A stretch of DNA of 10,969 nucleotides, from positions 1 through 10,969 of the forward strand of contig JAFGVR010000168.1 of the NCBI GenBank assembly GCA_016937915.1. The letters run 5' to 3'. Position 1 is the stretch's first letter. Every line of letters starts with the position of its first letter. Below, piece by piece: positions 1 through 7,609 of this stretch. Under the pieces are notes generated by a model, which was not told where the DNA came from, did not search any database, and saw only the letters and a list, made by a program, of their open reading frames with translations. A program made the translations under genes and the position numbers. This DNA is from Campylobacterales bacterium (lineage in GTDB: Bacteria; Campylobacterota; Campylobacteria; Campylobacterales; Sulfurimonadaceae).

Positions 1-106
1 AGCTAACATTGCAATTATTCATCACCATAATAGCTTTGGATACACTATCTTTTTCAAAAATTTGTTTATTTAATTTAGAAACAATAGAACCTATTTTCTT
101 TTCCAT
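1..106 (-). CDS. 5' end of an unrecognised minus-strand gene (partial)
   Basis: On the minus strand an ATG at 106-104 opens a reading frame of 35 codons that runs off the left edge without a stop. It begins MEKKIGSIVSKLNKQIFEKD and continues with an Ile/Met/Asn-rich stretch. An AAGG ribosome-binding sequence lies about 7 bases upstream of the ATG, and a TATAAT-like box faces the gene at 162-157. These support a real divergent gene rather than a chance frame. No motif, signal peptide or membrane segment can be seen in so short a piece, and I do not recognise the family. It shares its promoter region with yajQ. Confidence 0.45.
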   Translation of the reverse strand, partial: MEKKIGSIVSKLNKQIFEKDSVSKAIMVMNNCNVS

Positions 107-156
107 GTATTAAGCCTTATAAAAGTTTGGAGTGAAGCTACAAAATAAAGGATGAA

Positions 157-186
157 ATTATAACACAATATAATTTGTGTTATAAT
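157..186. promoter_or_regulatory. Divergent promoter region with interrupted palindrome
   Basis: Two perfect 12-base inverted arms, ATTATAACACAA (157-168) and TTGTGTTATAAT (175-186), flank the 6-base spacer TATAAT. The outer end of each arm is itself a TATAAT box: plus strand at 181-186, about 29 bases before the yajQ ATG, and minus strand at 162-157, about 51 bases before the minus-strand ATG. Campylobacterota sigma-70 promoters are known to rely mainly on the -10 box, so a pair of back-to-back promoters is plausible. The exact dyad symmetry also suits a dimeric regulator able to block both promoters. The promoter roles and the operator role are inferred; the symmetry is seen directly. Confidence 0.6.
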
Positions 187-214
187 CTGTGTTTTATATT
201 TATAAGGATTTTTA

Positions 215-715
215 ATGGCTACAAAAGAACATTCATTTGATATAAGTGCAAAGATAGATATGCAAAATTTTAAAAACGCTATGAACTTAGTGGAAAAAGA
301 GGTTGTGAACCGTTACGATTTTAAGGGTACACCTTATGAGATAAACTATAAAGAGAAAGATAAACTCTTAGTTTTAGTAGCGTCTAGTGATAATAAGCTG
401 GATGCCTTAAAAGATGTAGTGGTATCAAAACTTTTAAAACAAAACCTAAACTCTAAGGTGCTTGAGGAGTTAAGGGTAGAAGATGCATCTGGAGGAACTA
501 GAAAAGCTACATTTAAAGTGGTTGATTATATAGAATCAAAAGAAGCTAAAAAGATAGTAGCTGAGATAAAAAAACTCAAACTAAAAGTAAATGCTCAGAT
601 AGAGGGCGATAGCATCAGAGTCAAGGGTAAAAAACTTGATGAGCTTCAACAAGTTATAAGAGCTATTAGAGAGATGGAGTGGGATGCACCTTTGGTTTTT
701 GATAACATGAGGTAA
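215..715 (+). CDS. yajQ: YajQ family cyclic di-GMP-binding protein (UPF0234)
   Basis: This 166-residue protein covers the full usual length of the YajQ family (about 160). The N-terminus has the family signature SFDISAKIDMQNFKNA followed by EVVNRYDFKGT, and the C-terminus has the familiar QQVIRAIREMEWDAPLVF. The fold known for the family is two small alpha/beta domains in the cytoplasm, with no enzymatic motif. Family members in Xanthomonas, Pseudomonas and Stenotrophomonas bind cyclic di-GMP and act through a transcription factor; other members were described as nucleotide- or tRNA-binding. The start is supported by AAGGAT at 204-209. The gene is first in a tight cluster with an HTH protein and a diguanylate cyclase, which suits an effector role. 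That role here is inference; the family call is firm. Confidence 0.95.
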   Translation: MATKEHSFDISAKIDMQNFKNAMNLVEKEVVNRYDFKGTPYEINYKEKDKLLVLVASSDNKLDALKDVVVSKLLKQNLNSKVLEELRVEDASGGTRKATFKVVDYIESKEAKKIVAEIKKLKLKVNAQIEGDSIRVKGKKLDELQQVIRAIREMEWDAPLVFDNMR

Positions 716-719
716 GAGT

Positions 720-1343
720 ATGGAGAAGATGAGCATAGAGGAGGCTGCTTCTTTTTTTGGGGTATCAAAAGAGGCTATCCATAACCGTATAAGACGAAAC
801 TCCTTAGAGTGTGTAGTTGAAGAGGGTATAAAATATGTACTAGTTGATAAAACCGATAAAACACCTCAAAAGCGTATGACAAATACAAAAGTAGTTCAAA
901 GCGGGGTAGAGAAATATTATCAGCTATTAGATGAACAAAATAAAAAGTTAGAATTAAAGGTTCAAAAATTAGAGGATGAAGTTAGATTATTAAGGGAACA
1001 AAAAGAGCAGATGCTTCTATCTGAAATGCAAAAGATAGAAGATATATATATCCAAAAAGATGAACAATTGAAAAATATCTTATCTGCAATATCAACTAAA
1101 TTTATATCACATCAACATAATCAAGTAGATGCAGATGTTGAGGTGGTTGAATTAGATGATATGAAAAAAGATGAGCCTATCGAGTTAAAAAAGTATTTAA
1201 AAGATAGTGGTTATTCTAAAAAAGAGTTGAAAAAAATTTATAAAAAAATTTTTAAAAAAGCTAAAAAAGATGATAGATTTAGAATCAAAAATGATAGTTG
1301 TTATTTAGATTTCGTTCGCTATGATTATGGTGATTTATTTTAA
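720..1343 (+). CDS. Helix-turn-helix / coiled-coil DNA-binding protein
   Basis: The 207-residue protein starts 4 bases after the yajQ stop. Residues 4-45 look like a MerR/excisionase-type helix-turn-helix: SIEEAASFFGVSKEAIHNRI followed by an Arg-Arg and a short strand pair (VVEEGIKYVLV). Residues about 62-127 form a long Leu/Glu/Lys heptad stretch typical of a coiled coil, so it probably acts as a dimer. Residues about 157-192 are very lysine-rich (KKELKKIYKKIFKKAKKDD), and the protein ends in an aromatic/acidic tail. There is no signal peptide or membrane segment, so it is cytoplasmic. A second in-frame ATG at codon 4 is an alternative start. The target DNA is unknown. Its place between YajQ and a diguanylate cyclase suggests a regulatory partner for cyclic di-GMP signalling, which is inference. 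Confidence 0.75.
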   Translation: MEKMSIEEAASFFGVSKEAIHNRIRRNSLECVVEEGIKYVLVDKTDKTPQKRMTNTKVVQSGVEKYYQLLDEQNKKLELKVQKLEDEVRLLREQKEQMLLSEMQKIEDIYIQKDEQLKNILSAISTKFISHQHNQVDADVEVVELDDMKKDEPIELKKYLKDSGYSKKELKKIYKKIFKKAKKDDRFRIKNDSCYLDFVRYDYGDLF

Positions 1344-1347
1344 GGAT
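1342..1347 (+). promoter_or_regulatory. Ribosome-binding site deciding a TTG start
   Basis: AAGGAT overlaps the stop codon of the HTH gene and lies 6 bases before the TTG at 1354. The first in-frame ATG downstream falls inside the first membrane helix of the cyclase and would destroy it. The TTG is therefore the best start. Confidence 0.7.
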
Positions 1348-1353
1348 TAGATT

Positions 1354-3621
1354 TTGGATAGTCAGATAGCAAAGAGAAAAACACTCCTTTTTGTAACACT
1401 TACACTTATTTTATTTTCAATTATTTTATTTGTAATGATTTATATAAATCAAAAAAATAGATTGGAAAATTTGGAAAAAGAGTATCAAAAAAGGATAACT
1501 ACATCTTATGAAAAGGTTCTTGAAAAACATAAAGAGTTTTATGAGTATAGATTAAAAGCAAATATAAACTCAAAAGGGGTTAAAGAGGCTTTTGCAGCAA
1601 GAGATAGGGAAAAACTTTTAGACCTAGTGATAGATAGATGGAAAGTGTTAAAGGATGAAAATCGATATTTGGAGATTATGCATTTTCACCTACCAAATGG
1701 TGAATCGTTTTTAAGGGTTCATAAACAAGATAAATATGGTGATAATATAGCTGATAAGAGATCTATGGCAAATGCGATGCACACTCTTCAAAAACCTCTA
1801 TTTGGATTTGAAGCTGGTATATATATGCTTGCGTATAGAACATTTTTGCCTATATTTTATGAAAGTAGATATATAGGTTCAGTTGAGTTTGGGAGCAGAC
1901 CTGATCAGATACTTCATGAGATGGTTTATTATAACGATATAAAAGGGGCTTTATTTGTTAAAGATGATAAGAAGATAATCGCTTATAAAGAGAAGAGTGA
2001 TTTAAAAATAGGTGATTACTCACTTCAATACAGTACTCTTGATGACAAAAATCTCATATACAGACTTCCAAAAGATTACAACCTTGATAAAGATATAAAA
2101 ATAGATGTAGGCTCAAAAAATTACGCTGTTTATGTTTTTGATCTTAAAGATTATGAGGGTAAAACAAGTGCTAAAGCGGTTTTTTATCACGATATAACAG
2201 ATGTAAATAGCCAATTTATAAATACGGTTACAAAACTTGCTGTTTTATTAGTTGGGCTTCTTATATTTTTGATGGTGGTTATCAACTATGGATTTAGAGT
2301 GATAATAAATAAACTTGATTTTACAAATCAAGAGCTAAAAAAAACAAATATCTTTTCTCAATCTATTTTAGATAATTCACCTCACGCCATAGTAGCTACA
2401 GATAAAAGTGGTATGATAACTCTTTTTAATAAAAAAGCTCAGAGCCTTTTAGGGTATAAAGAGGATGAGCTTTTATATAGATCTACACCTGAGATTTTTC
2501 ATAAAAAAGAGCAGATAATACAAAAGGCAAAAGAGTATTCTAAAGAGTTAAATGCAGATATAAAACCAAACTTTGAATTATTTGTTGCAAAAACAGATAG
2601 GGGTTTACCAAACGATGATGAGTGGATATATGTGGATAAAAATGGTAAAGAGATATTTGTATCACTTCATATCACATCACTTCAATATGCAAATGGAGAT
2701 ACAAATGGATATCTTGGCATCGCAAAAGATATAACAGAGTCAAAAATAAAAGAGAAACAGATAAATGATTATGTCAAACTAATAGATAAAAATATCATAA
2801 CATCTTCAACAGACTTAGATGGAAATATCACTTATGTATCTGAAGCTTTTTGTGAGATAAGTGGTTATAGCAAAGATGAACTTATAGGTCAAAATCATAA
2901 GATAGTAAAACATCCAGATATGAGTCAAGATGTTTACAAAGAGTTATGGGAAACAGTTATTAATGATAAAATATGGCGAGGTGAGATAAAAAACAGAAAA
3001 AAAGATGGTGGATACTACTGGGTGTATGCATCTATCTCACCAACATACGATTTTTATGGTGTAAAAACAGGTTATACAGCTATAAGACAAGATATAACAG
3101 ATAAAAAACTTATAGAGCAGATATCTATCACAGATGGACTTACCAATCTTTTTAATAGAAGACATTTCAACGAACTATTCCCAAAAATCATAAACTCTGC
3201 AAAAAGAGATAATGGGCTGGTTTCATTTTTGATAATGGATATAGACCATTTTAAACAATACAACGATACTTATGGGCATCAAGGTGGTGATGATGTCCTC
3301 ATACGCGTTGCAAAAGCTATCAAAGATAGTCTTAAAAGAGCGGATGATTACTGCTTTAGGCTTGGTGGTGAAGAGTTTGGGGTGATATTTAAAACTGATG
3401 ATAAACAAAAATCACAAGAGTTTGCAAACTTGATAAGGAAAAATATAGAGGCTCTAAAAATCATCCACAGTGGTAATAGTGCTAGTGAGTATGTAACTGC
3501 ATCTATGGGGCTTGTTTGTAAAAATGCAAATGAGATAAAAGATGATGATGAGGTTTACAAAGAGGCTGATGACTTGCTATATAAAGCAAAAGAGTCTGGT
3601 AGAAATAGAGTTTGTTTTTAA
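1354..3621 (+). CDS. Membrane diguanylate cyclase, Cache-PAS-PAS-GGDEF
   Basis: This 755-residue protein should make cyclic di-GMP from two GTP at the inner membrane. It has a membrane helix at residues about 9-30, a periplasmic sensor at about 31-290, and a second helix at about 293-316. The sensor resembles the dCache_3 type, with the stretch from MHFHLPNGESFLRVHK (109 onward) to LPIFYESRYIGSVEFG. PAS 1 is at about 338-460, PAS 2 at about 475-588 and GGDEF at about 590-755. The active site is intact: GGEEF at 671-675, with the metal-binding MDIDHFK upstream. RADD at 662-665, five residues before it, is a complete inhibitory I-site, so product feedback is expected. PAS 2 resembles the FAD-binding PAS of E. 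coli Aer (KHPD at 519-522, Trp541). It is the third gene of the yajQ cluster and uses a TTG start. The signal sensed is unknown. Confidence 0.92.
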   Translation: MDSQIAKRKTLLFVTLTLILFSIILFVMIYINQKNRLENLEKEYQKRITTSYEKVLEKHKEFYEYRLKANINSKGVKEAFAARDREKLLDLVIDRWKVLKDENRYLEIMHFHLPNGESFLRVHKQDKYGDNIADKRSMANAMHTLQKPLFGFEAGIYMLAYRTFLPIFYESRYIGSVEFGSRPDQILHEMVYYNDIKGALFVKDDKKIIAYKEKSDLKIGDYSLQYSTLDDKNLIYRLPKDYNLDKDIKIDVGSKNYAVYVFDLKDYEGKTSAKAVFYHDITDVNSQFINTVTKLAVLLVGLLIFLMVVINYGFRVIINKLDFTNQELKKTNIFSQSILDNSPHAIVATDKSGMITLFNKKAQSLLGYKEDELLYRSTPEIFHKKEQIIQKAKEYSKELNADIKPNFELFVAKTDRGLPNDDEWIYVDKNGKEIFVSLHITSLQYANGDTNGYLGIAKDITESKIKEKQINDYVKLIDKNIITSSTDLDGNITYVSEAFCEISGYSKDELIGQNHKIVKHPDMSQDVYKELWETVINDKIWRGEIKNRKKDGGYYWVYASISPTYDFYGVKTGYTAIRQDITDKKLIEQISITDGLTNLFNRRHFNELFPKIINSAKRDNGLVSFLIMDIDHFKQYNDTYGHQGGDDVLIRVAKAIKDSLKRADDYCFRLGGEEFGVIFKTDDKQKSQEFANLIRKNIEALKIIHSGNSASEYVTASMGLVCKNANEIKDDDEVYKEADDLLYKAKESGRNRVCF

Positions 3622-3808
3622 TAGACTTCTTGCATAAATGCAAGGAGTCCTTTCTCTTAAAAGAGAAAGACTTTAGTGCCAAAACAAGGGAACCGCTTTT
3701 CACTTAAGTGAAAATGTTTCTTTAGAAGCGGCTAGCGTAGCAAAAATGGACTTCGTTCATTTTGCGTTATATGAGTTCTGTAAGAACTCTAATGTATAGG
3801 TTGTAATT
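3622..3808. repeat. Intergenic cluster of five inverted repeats
   Basis: This gap between the two clusters is almost wholly made of inverted repeats with different stems. They are: 3624-3649 (11 bp); CTTTCTCTT/AAGAGAAAG at 3650-3669 (9 bp, 2-base loop); the perfect 18-base palindrome centred on CACTTAAGTG at 3697-3714, enclosed by CCGCTT (3693-3698, sharing its last two T) and AAGCGG (3726-3731); GCAAAAATGGA/TTCATTTTGC at 3740-3765 around CTTCG, with one bulge and one G-U; and GAGTTC/GAACTC at 3773-3789. It could be a set of terminators, a structured leader for the cellulase transcript, or a dispersed non-coding repeat element. No convincing promoter box for the cellulase stands out; TTATAT at 3767-3772 is a weak candidate. 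The structure is seen in the sequence; the function is not. Confidence 0.6.
3624..3658 (+). terminator. Probable terminator after the cyclase gene
   Basis: GACTTCTTGCA (3624-3634) pairs with TGCAAGGAGTC (3639-3649) through 11 base pairs, one of them G-U, around the loop TAAA. The T-rich run CTTTCTCTT follows at 3650-3658. It starts 3 bases after the cyclase stop codon, where a terminator for the yajQ cluster is expected. The T-run is interrupted by C, and it also forms the arm of the next hairpin, so termination may be partial. Confidence 0.5.
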
Positions 3809-6800
3809 ATGAAAAAAGTAGTATCTTTAGCATTAGTTTGTACTTTTGCACTCTCTTCTGAGATTAATTTATCAAAGGGTTGGAATCTTATTTCACTTGG
3901 TGATGATAATAACCTCTCAAACACTCAAGAGATAGATGAAAAGTATAAAAATGCAAATGTCGTATGGAAGTATAATAATGGTTGGATAGTGCATTCTAAA
4001 AATGAGCAGATAGCAAATCTGATACAAAACTCACCTTATGCAACTATGCAAAATATATACAACAATGAGGGTTTTTGGGTATATAACTCAGTTGATGAAA
4101 ATATATCGGTTAGCGATGGTTTTAGTACACCTACGCTAGGGAGTGATGCTTGGCAACTTGTGGGAGTTTCACAAGATACAGATATACAACAATTTTTTGA
4201 ACAAAATAGTGATGTTGATTTGGCTTGGGTTTATGAAGATAACAAATGGCTTGTTTATGCAGATGATGTTTCAGCGAGCTATGAGACATTTAGTGTTGTA
4301 AAAAAAGCTCAAGGGGTGTGGATACATAAAACAGCTACAAATACAGAGTCTAATGATATAGAGATAACATCACAGATAAAAATAGACCAGTTTGGTTATC
4401 TTCCAAATATGCAAAAGGTAGCTATTATCTCCGTCCCAAAACTAGGTTTTAATGCTGGTGAGTACTCAAAACTATCAGATACTTTAGAGGTTAGAGATAA
4501 ACTTGATGATAGTGTTGTGTTTGAGTCAAGTGCAGTTTCATATAAAGATGGTGCAGTTGATGCTGACTCTGGAGATGAGGTTTATAGATTTGATTTTACT
4601 GAGTTAAAAAAAGAGGGTGAATACTACATATATGATAAGGTAAATAAAGTAGCGTCGTATAGTTTTAAAATCTCAAACAGTGTATATGATGATGTGTTAA
4701 AACAAGCTATGAAAACATTTTTTTATCAACGAGCTGGATTTGCAAAACAAACACCTTTCGCAGATGAAAAATGGGTAGATGGGGCTAGTCATCTAGGTGT
4801 ACAACAAGATAGTGATGCAAGGCTTATCAACCCATCAGACCCATATATATCAGATGCAAACACATCAAAAGATTTGAGTGGGGGTTGGTACGATGCGGGT
4901 GATTTTAACAAGTATGTGACTTATGCAGATGGGGCTTTGCATGAGTTGTTATTTGCTTATGAGCAAAATAAAAATATATTTTGTGATGATACAAATATCC
5001 CTGAATCAAATAACACCATACCAGATATACTTGATGAGGTAAAGTATGAGCTTGATTGGTTGCTTAAGATGCAACTAGAGGATGGTTCTGTTATACATAA
5101 AGTTGCATCTATAGAGTGGGATGATGTATCACCACCTAGCACTGATGCGATATATAGAAGATATTCATCTACTAGCGCATCTGCTACTATCTCACTTGCT
5201 GGGGTTATGGCTCATAGTGCTATAGTTTTTAAAGATATAGATGCAAACTATAGCGATAAGCTAAAGACAAGTGCCATAAAAGCTTGGCAGTATATGATGA
5301 CAAATGAAGATTTTATCTTAACAGATTTTGATAATGATGGGTTTGTAAATGCAGCGGCTAAGGATTCCCTAACTGATAGAAGAAAAAACCTTTTAAATGC
5401 AGCTATATATCTGTACCTTTTAACACAAGATGAGAGTTATCATGAGTATATAAAAGCAAATATCAGTGTAGCTAGGATAATGAGTGATGATAAATATCTA
5501 CAATACGATGCTATGGATGAAGAGTCTCAAAATAGTTTGCTTTACTATACAAAAGGGATAAGTGTTGATGAGAACTTGTCATCAAATATAAAAAATAACT
5601 ATATTTATGGTCTCTCAAACCCTTATGTTGATTTTGCACCACTTAAACAAGCTAGAGATGATATAGATGGTTATGGTTCTTATATAGATGCCTACTATTG
5701 GGGTAGTAACAGGGCAAAATCTCATGCAGGTAGTGTTTTGATCAACAGTGTTGTGTATGATTTGGATGTGAATGAAACAGAGATAAAAGGTTATGCTCAA
5801 AACTATCTTCATTATGTTCATGGGTTAAATCCACTTGCAAAAGTGTATCTATCAAATGCTTCATCACTTGGTGCAAAGAACTCTGTAGATGAGTTTTACC
5901 ATATGTGGTTTAGTGATAATACAATATACGATAATGTAAACACATCATACGGACCACCACCAGCATATCTAGTTGGTGGTGCAAATAGCTATTATGAATC
6001 AGATGATGTTTATATGCCATCATCATCACAGCTTCTTATGGATCAACCAAATGCAAAAAGCTATAAAGATTTTAACGATATCGAGTATCTATCTTACATG
6101 ATAACTGAAAACTCTATAACTTATCAAGCTGCATACATAAGACTTTTAAGCACCCTTATCAAAAACTATAGAGATGAGGATTTTGTTAGTGAACAAAAGA
6201 TAAAAAGCTACAGTTTTGATAGTGACTTGGATGGTTGGGGAGTTTCATATAGTGGAGCTTGTGAGGTATCTTTAGATGCAAACTCTTCACTGCTTGTTAG
6301 TTCTCGCTCACACAACTATGATGGGGCTTTTGTAGATGTTACAAACTTTTTAAAAGCTGATACACTTTATGTTATAAGAGCTGATATGAAAAGAGGAGGT
6401 GTCAATAGTGACAGTTACAACCTTATGGCAAAAATATCTTCTCCAACTCCTGTTTATAGACTTTTAAATCGCATAACAGTTAGTGATGATGCATCTTATA
6501 AGATGAGAGCTTTTGCATCTTTTACTCAAAGTGAGTTAGACGCAGGTGTTAGTTTGTATATAAATAGTGGCAGTTATAAAGACAACTACTATATACAAAA
6601 CCTAGAGATAGTTCAAAATACCCTAGATGCTACAAAAGATGAGAGTGAGAGCATCATAAAGATAAGTAGTTCAAACATAGTTGATCCACAAGGTGATGCC
6701 ATGAGACTAAAAGGGATAAACTTAGTAGCTTACGATGATGACTCAGATGCACTAACATTTATGAACTACAGTTACTATAACTACGATAAAGATGATTTTT

Positions 6801-7609
6801 ATAAGATAAAAGCACTTGGTTTTAACTCTGTTAGAGTTGCACTTTGGTATAAGTATTTTGAAACTGATATGGGGTTTGAGTGGTTAGATACTATCATCTC
6901 ATGGGCTAAAGAGGCGGGTGTGTATGTGGTTTTAGATATGCACGCTCCAGATGGTGGAGGTTTTCAAGGGCCAGATAACACTACAGTTTTTTGGGATGAT
7001 ACAGTGTATCAAAACAGTTTTGTAGAGCTTTGGAAGCAGATAGCTAGTAGATATAAAAACAACTCTACAGTTGCAGCTTATGATCTTTTAAATGAGCCAT
7101 GTCCACATACTCAGTCATCATATATAACCCTTATGAAAAACACTATAGATGCTATAAGGGTGATAGATAAGAACCATATCATAAATGTTGAACAAAGCTT
7201 TAGTGATGATAATGAGCCATTTATCTTAGATGGGTATGAAAATATACTTTATGATTTTCACTTTTATGACCCTTGGAGTTTTACAAGTTCACAAGATACC
7301 ATCTATAACTCATCAAATATAAACGATACAGTAGTTGAGAATATATTTAGAGAATATGCAGATTTTTATGATGGGTATCTTTTTCATGTTAGCGAGTTTG
7401 GGCAGATGAGAGATTTCATAGAGTCTAAAAACTCTTCACTATGGTTAGAAAAAGTGTATGAGCTTTTAGATGAGTATGGTGCAAGTTACCATTACTGGAA
7501 CTATAAAGGTTCTGTTTTTGGTCTTTATGATGGGGTAAATGCTTTTTCACAAAACTCACCATATAGCCAGACGCTAGAGGATATTTTTATACAAAACAAC
7601 GGAGAATAG
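3809..7609 (+). CDS. Exported bifunctional cellulase, GH9-CBM22-like-GH5
   Basis: This 1266-residue protein should cleave beta-1,4-glucan with two catalytic domains. The N-terminus MKKVVSLALVCTFALS is a signal peptide, probably cut near residue 16. Residues 17-180 are two related Trp-rich modules. Residues 189-288 match the Ig-like CelD_N domain (IDQFGYLP at 192-199). GH9 spans about 295-785: DAGD at 362-365 holds the catalytic base, YVHGLNP is at 669-675, and the probable acid is Glu767 in TENSITYQA. Residues about 795-937 form a CBM22/CBM4_9-like jelly-roll (RSHNYDG at 833-839). GH5 spans about 950-1262 with acid/base Glu1096 (LLNEPC), nucleophile Glu1196 (HVSEFG), His1045, His1151, Tyr1153 and Trp1230. 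There is no dockerin, C-terminal sorting domain or membrane anchor. A weak AGG at 3798-3800 precedes the ATG. The GH families are clear; the exact substrate (cellulose, mixed-linkage glucan, xyloglucan) is not. Confidence 0.93.
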   Translation: MKKVVSLALVCTFALSSEINLSKGWNLISLGDDNNLSNTQEIDEKYKNANVVWKYNNGWIVHSKNEQIANLIQNSPYATMQNIYNNEGFWVYNSVDENISVSDGFSTPTLGSDAWQLVGVSQDTDIQQFFEQNSDVDLAWVYEDNKWLVYADDVSASYETFSVVKKAQGVWIHKTATNTESNDIEITSQIKIDQFGYLPNMQKVAIISVPKLGFNAGEYSKLSDTLEVRDKLDDSVVFESSAVSYKDGAVDADSGDEVYRFDFTELKKEGEYYIYDKVNKVASYSFKISNSVYDDVLKQAMKTFFYQRAGFAKQTPFADEKWVDGASHLGVQQDSDARLINPSDPYISDANTSKDLSGGWYDAGDFNKYVTYADGALHELLFAYEQNKNIFCDDTNIPESNNTIPDILDEVKYELDWLLKMQLEDGSVIHKVASIEWDDVSPPSTDAIYRRYSSTSASATISLAGVMAHSAIVFKDIDANYSDKLKTSAIKAWQYMMTNEDFILTDFDNDGFVNAAAKDSLTDRRKNLLNAAIYLYLLTQDESYHEYIKANISVARIMSDDKYLQYDAMDEESQNSLLYYTKGISVDENLSSNIKNNYIYGLSNPYVDFAPLKQARDDIDGYGSYIDAYYWGSNRAKSHAGSVLINSVVYDLDVNETEIKGYAQNYLHYVHGLNPLAKVYLSNASSLGAKNSVDEFYHMWFSDNTIYDNVNTSYGPPPAYLVGGANSYYESDDVYMPSSSQLLMDQPNAKSYKDFNDIEYLSYMITENSITYQAAYIRLLSTLIKNYRDEDFVSEQKIKSYSFDSDLDGWGVSYSGACEVSLDANSSLLVSSRSHNYDGAFVDVTNFLKADTLYVIRADMKRGGVNSDSYNLMAKISSPTPVYRLLNRITVSDDASYKMRAFASFTQSELDAGVSLYINSGSYKDNYYIQNLEIVQNTLDATKDESESIIKISSSNIVDPQGDAMRLKGINLVAYDDDSDALTFMNYSYYNYDKDDFYKIKALGFNSVRVALWYKYFETDMGFEWLDTIISWAKEAGVYVVLDMHAPDGGGFQGPDNTTVFWDDTVYQNSFVELWKQIASRYKNNSTVAAYDLLNEPCPHTQSSYITLMKNTIDAIRVIDKNHIINVEQSFSDDNEPFILDGYENILYDFHFYDPWSFTSSQDTIYNSSNINDTVVENIFREYADFYDGYLFHVSEFGQMRDFIESKNSSLWLEKVYELLDEYGASYHYWNYKGSVFGLYDGVNAFSQNSPYSQTLEDIFIQNNGE

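Noticed and set aside
152..163. Short open frame ATG AAA TTA TAA after an AAAGG in the yajQ upstream region
   Set aside because: It encodes only three residues, the AAGG touches the ATG, and it lies upstream of the probable yajQ transcription start.
3072..3408. Minus-strand reading frames of about 60 codons opposite the GGDEF domain
   Set aside because: They lie wholly inside the well-supported cyclase gene, have no ribosome-binding site or family resemblance, and overlap each other.
3503..3703. Minus-strand frame of 66 codons across the cyclase end and the hairpin region
   Set aside because: More than half lies opposite the conserved GGDEF C-terminus and the rest is hairpin sequence; the peptide is low in complexity and shows no motif.
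3622..3808. Hairpin cluster as CRISPR repeats or an integron attC site
   Set aside because: The stems differ from one another, there are no regular spacers, and no attC-type core sites or integrase gene are present.
3809..3841. Possible lipoprotein signal with Cys11 in the cellulase N-terminus
   Set aside because: The residue before Cys is Val rather than Gly, Ala or Ser, and the hydrophobic stretch continues past it; an ordinary signal peptide fits better.
4957..5821. Minus-strand frames opposite the GH9 domain (4957-5142 and 5615-5821)
   Set aside because: They are shadows of the conserved catalytic domain on the plus strand, without start signals.
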